Shown one piece after another: positions 13,156-15,109 of a stretch of 15,109 nt of DNA (its first letter is position 1; every line of letters begins with the position of its first letter). The notes under the pieces were generated by a model, which was not told the DNA's origin, searched no databases, and worked only from the letters and a program-made list of their open reading frames with translations. The stretch is from JAAXZI01 sp045863575. Lineage in GTDB: Bacteria; Planctomycetota; Phycisphaerae; UBA1845; PWPN01. The position numbers and the translations under genes are program-made. The stretch covers positions 1 through 15,109 of the forward strand of contig BTUC01000160.1 in assembly GCA_045863575.1 (NCBI GenBank). Reading direction: 5' to 3'.

Positions 13156-14934
13156 TCAGTCACACGTGGGATCGGCGGGTATCTCAGGCCCGCTGGCGCA
13201 GGCCTGGAAGGCCTCCAGATCGTCCGTGTCCACGTCGCCGTCGCCGAGACCCCCGTTGTCGCGGTCGAAGCACCGGCACACGCCCGGTGTAGGGGCCGGA
13301 CCGGGCCCGGTGAAGCAGGCCTGGAGCTTGCCGAAGTCGGTCTGGTCGACATCGAGGTCCGCGTCCGCATCGGCGAACAACGCGGGGCATGGGCATTGGG
13401 TGGTCGCACAATCAGTACCCAGGCCCGCGAATGCACCGTCGCAGACGTCGAAGCGGGTTTCAGTGCACTCGCCGGTGGGCAGGCAGCAGGCTCCCTTGCA
13501 CGTCGATTCCCCGCAGGTGCTGAATGCGCCGGCGAAGTGCCCGCCGGCGGCTTCGCACGCCAGGGGGAGCATCTCAAAGCAATCATCGCCTTCCAGGCAG
13601 CACGCCCCCGGCGTGGCGTCGGGCGCGCCGCCGGTCAATGACAGGTTATCGAAGGACAGCCAACGGGCGCCCCACTCGGGTTTGCCGGTGTTGTTGCAGG
13701 TGTCGTAGCCAGTCGCGAGGCATGACCGGTTGCCCACGCAGGCGCCGCTGCTGTTCATCCGGCAGCCGATCGATGCACCTCCGTGCAGCTTGTTGAAGGC
13801 CCCCACATACATTCGCGAAACACCGGTTACGCGGCTTTGAACCCACTGCCATTGACCGTCGATCTTGATCCTCGTTCGGTGATGGATTTCTACGGTGGTG
13901 GCTTTGATCATCAGGGTGATCTCGTTGGTCTTCTGTCCGAGGACGAAGTAATCTTTGCTGGTGGGGCTGGGGTGGTCCGTCCACCAGGTCAGTGTTTCGC
14001 CGCCCGGCCCGGGATGATCGGGATTGATGATCCGCCACTTCAACCCGTCATAGAAGGACAGATGCCGGTTGGTGGGCACCGCCTGGACCGGATTGGGTGT
14101 GGAGGGGTCCTGGCAATGACACGGATCGTTATCCAGCAGGGCATTGGCGCCGATGGCGATGGCCGTCCGGATATTGGTCTGCGGCGGAGGACACGCCGGC
14201 GCTGCTGTCCGAGGCTCATAAGACTGGCAGACGTGGGGCCAGGGGTTGTGCAGATTGGTCCAGCCTGCCGGGCACGTTTTGTAGCAACTGACGCAGCCAG
14301 GGTTGCTGACCGGGTCCTCCTCGATCCCGACCAGGATGTAATCCATGGGTGACCGGTTGGCATTGGGGACCCCGGTATCCAGGAACAGCTCCATCACGCC
14401 GATGTCCCATTGCACGTGCACGTTGGTGGTGCTGGGTGGTTGGGCGGTCTCATCGGTGCCCCCGCACATGTCGAAACGCAACACCAGCGGAACGGTGTCG
14501 GTGCCGATCACGGTGTCGTGTCCCGCACCCCACTTGGCCGCGATGTCATCTCTGAGATCCACCGTCGCCTGGCCGAGTTGCCCCTTGGGGAAGCGCGTGG
14601 CCAAGGGTGGAGAGCTGACCCAGTCATCTCCGTCCTCGCCCTTGAACTCCACGCCGCAGAGGCTTCCCGTATCGTTGATTCGGGAGGTGCGGGGGAACGC
14701 CTGGCGGATCAGGGCCCAACTCCAGCCCTGGTCCTCGGTGCACGGTTCGGGCGGCGCGGGCGGGCAGGCCGGTGCCCCATTGCAGATCCGGTCCAGGTCC
14801 TCGCACCAGATCGCCGAGCAGCGGCAGGCCGGCGGATCAGTCGGATAGGCACTGCTGCACCACGTCTCGGCGATGGTATGGAGGGGAAAGGCCACGACAC
14901 ACAGTGCGAGGATTAGAAGTGTTCGCTGGTTCAT
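13156..14934 (-). CDS. secreted Cys-rich protein with beta module, two GACC units and dockerin-like EF-hands
   Basis: A 592-aa protein. GAGGAG lies seven bases before the ATG, and residues 1-22 are a clean signal peptide (LLILALCVVAFPLHTIA). The mature N-terminus is Cys-rich and, after it, a PACPPAPPEPC proline linker appears. Residues about 70-300 include VEFKGEDGDDW, a beta-rich stretch VHVQWDIGVMELFLDTGVP and several Cys pairs. Residues about 255-435 (TAIAIGANALLDNDPCHCQD, SFYDGLKWRI, RMYVGAFNKLHGG, WLSFDNLSLTGG) match the module of the neighbouring ELWxxDGT protein and may be a LamG-like sandwich. GACC units at 443 and 481 and two EF-hand loops follow: DADADLDVDQTD (522-533) and DRDNGGLGDGDVDTDD (557-572). 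It is first of three same-strand secreted-protein genes, so it probably leads the operon. Confidence 0.85.
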   Translation of the reverse strand: MNQRTLLILALCVVAFPLHTIAETWCSSAYPTDPPACRCSAIWCEDLDRICNGAPACPPAPPEPCTEDQGWSWALIRQAFPRTSRINDTGSLCGVEFKGEDGDDWVSSPPLATRFPKGQLGQATVDLRDDIAAKWGAGHDTVIGTDTVPLVLRFDMCGGTDETAQPPSTTNVHVQWDIGVMELFLDTGVPNANRSPMDYILVGIEEDPVSNPGCVSCYKTCPAGWTNLHNPWPHVCQSYEPRTAAPACPPPQTNIRTAIAIGANALLDNDPCHCQDPSTPNPVQAVPTNRHLSFYDGLKWRIINPDHPGPGGETLTWWTDHPSPTSKDYFVLGQKTNEITLMIKATTVEIHHRTRIKIDGQWQWVQSRVTGVSRMYVGAFNKLHGGASIGCRMNSSGACVGNRSCLATGYDTCNNTGKPEWGARWLSFDNLSLTGGAPDATPGACCLEGDDCFEMLPLACEAAGGHFAGAFSTCGESTCKGACCLPTGECTETRFDVCDGAFAGLGTDCATTQCPCPALFADADADLDVDQTDFGKLQACFTGPGPAPTPGVCRCFDRDNGGLGDGDVDTDDLEAFQACASGPEIPADPTCD

Positions 14935-15109
14935 GTTGATGGCTCCTCAAGAAGCAACCACGCCAGCCCCCCCTCCTGGAGAATTCCCGAAACCGAGCCT
15001 CGCCGTCAGGCGAAAGCGCACCACAAGCTCGCGCTTTCAGGCGAATCTGCCTGCGCCCATTTCGATCCGCGTGCGTTGCGGCAAGCTGTCATCGGCCGGG
15101 CGCAACGCC
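14935..15109 (-). promoter_or_regulatory. upstream region of the dockerin-protein operon with 8-bp inverted repeat
   Basis: The region has no reading frame I can support. GAAAGCGC (15012-15019) and GCGCTTTC (15031-15038) form a perfect inverted repeat around an 11-base loop. CAGGCGAA is directly repeated at 15007-15014 and 15038-15045. It lies about 80-105 bases upstream of the minus-strand start codon, where an operator or leader hairpin would sit. No convincing -35/-10 pair is visible. The arrangement could also be a dispersed repeat. Confidence 0.4.

Overview
This is a GC-rich bacterial window that most resembles a planctomycete, probably from a Phycisphaerae-like lineage. The assignment is inferred from protein style. 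There are secreted proteins ending in Cys-rich 'GACC' modules followed by dockerin-like Asp-rich EF-hand pairs, ELWxxDGT-repeat and SBBP beta-propeller proteins, and a Pectate_lyase_3 beta-helix protein. There is also a remnant of a polytopic membrane family that I associate with planctomycetes. No 16S or other phylogenetic marker is present.

The left part (1-5814) is all on the + strand. It holds the 3' end of a HAD phosphatase/phosphomutase, an unrecognised two-segment membrane protein, a SAM methyltransferase, a secreted beta-helix (pectate-lyase-like) protein, a radical SAM/SPASM enzyme with a PqqD-like N-terminal region, and a small membrane protein with a pseudopilin-like tail. The first three genes are nearly contiguous. 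The last two form a tight pair behind their own -10-like element.

The middle (5815-6629) is non-coding but dense. A strong extended -10 promoter drives a 20-codon, almost leaderless ORF with Tyr-Tyr and Leu-Leu-Leu codons. Three mutually exclusive hairpins follow, ending in a 16-bp intrinsic terminator. This has the architecture of a ribosome-mediated transcription attenuator, yet no biosynthetic operon follows it. Next come a nested palindromic repeat, a tRNA-Tyr(GTA) gene with unusual core bases, and a roughly 200-bp element with imperfect terminal inverted repeats. That element abuts, and may have truncated, the next gene.

The right part (6630-14934) is all on the - strand, so it is read from right to left. 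Two large dockerin-tailed secreted proteins with homologous C-terminal halves come first, then a secreted SBBP beta-propeller, closely spaced like an operon. Then come a glycosyltransferase-like membrane-protein remnant, a secreted GH43/GH32-like beta-propeller, and a conserved hypothetical protein. The cell-surface and polysaccharide theme is inferred from domain types; no substrate can be named from the sequence.
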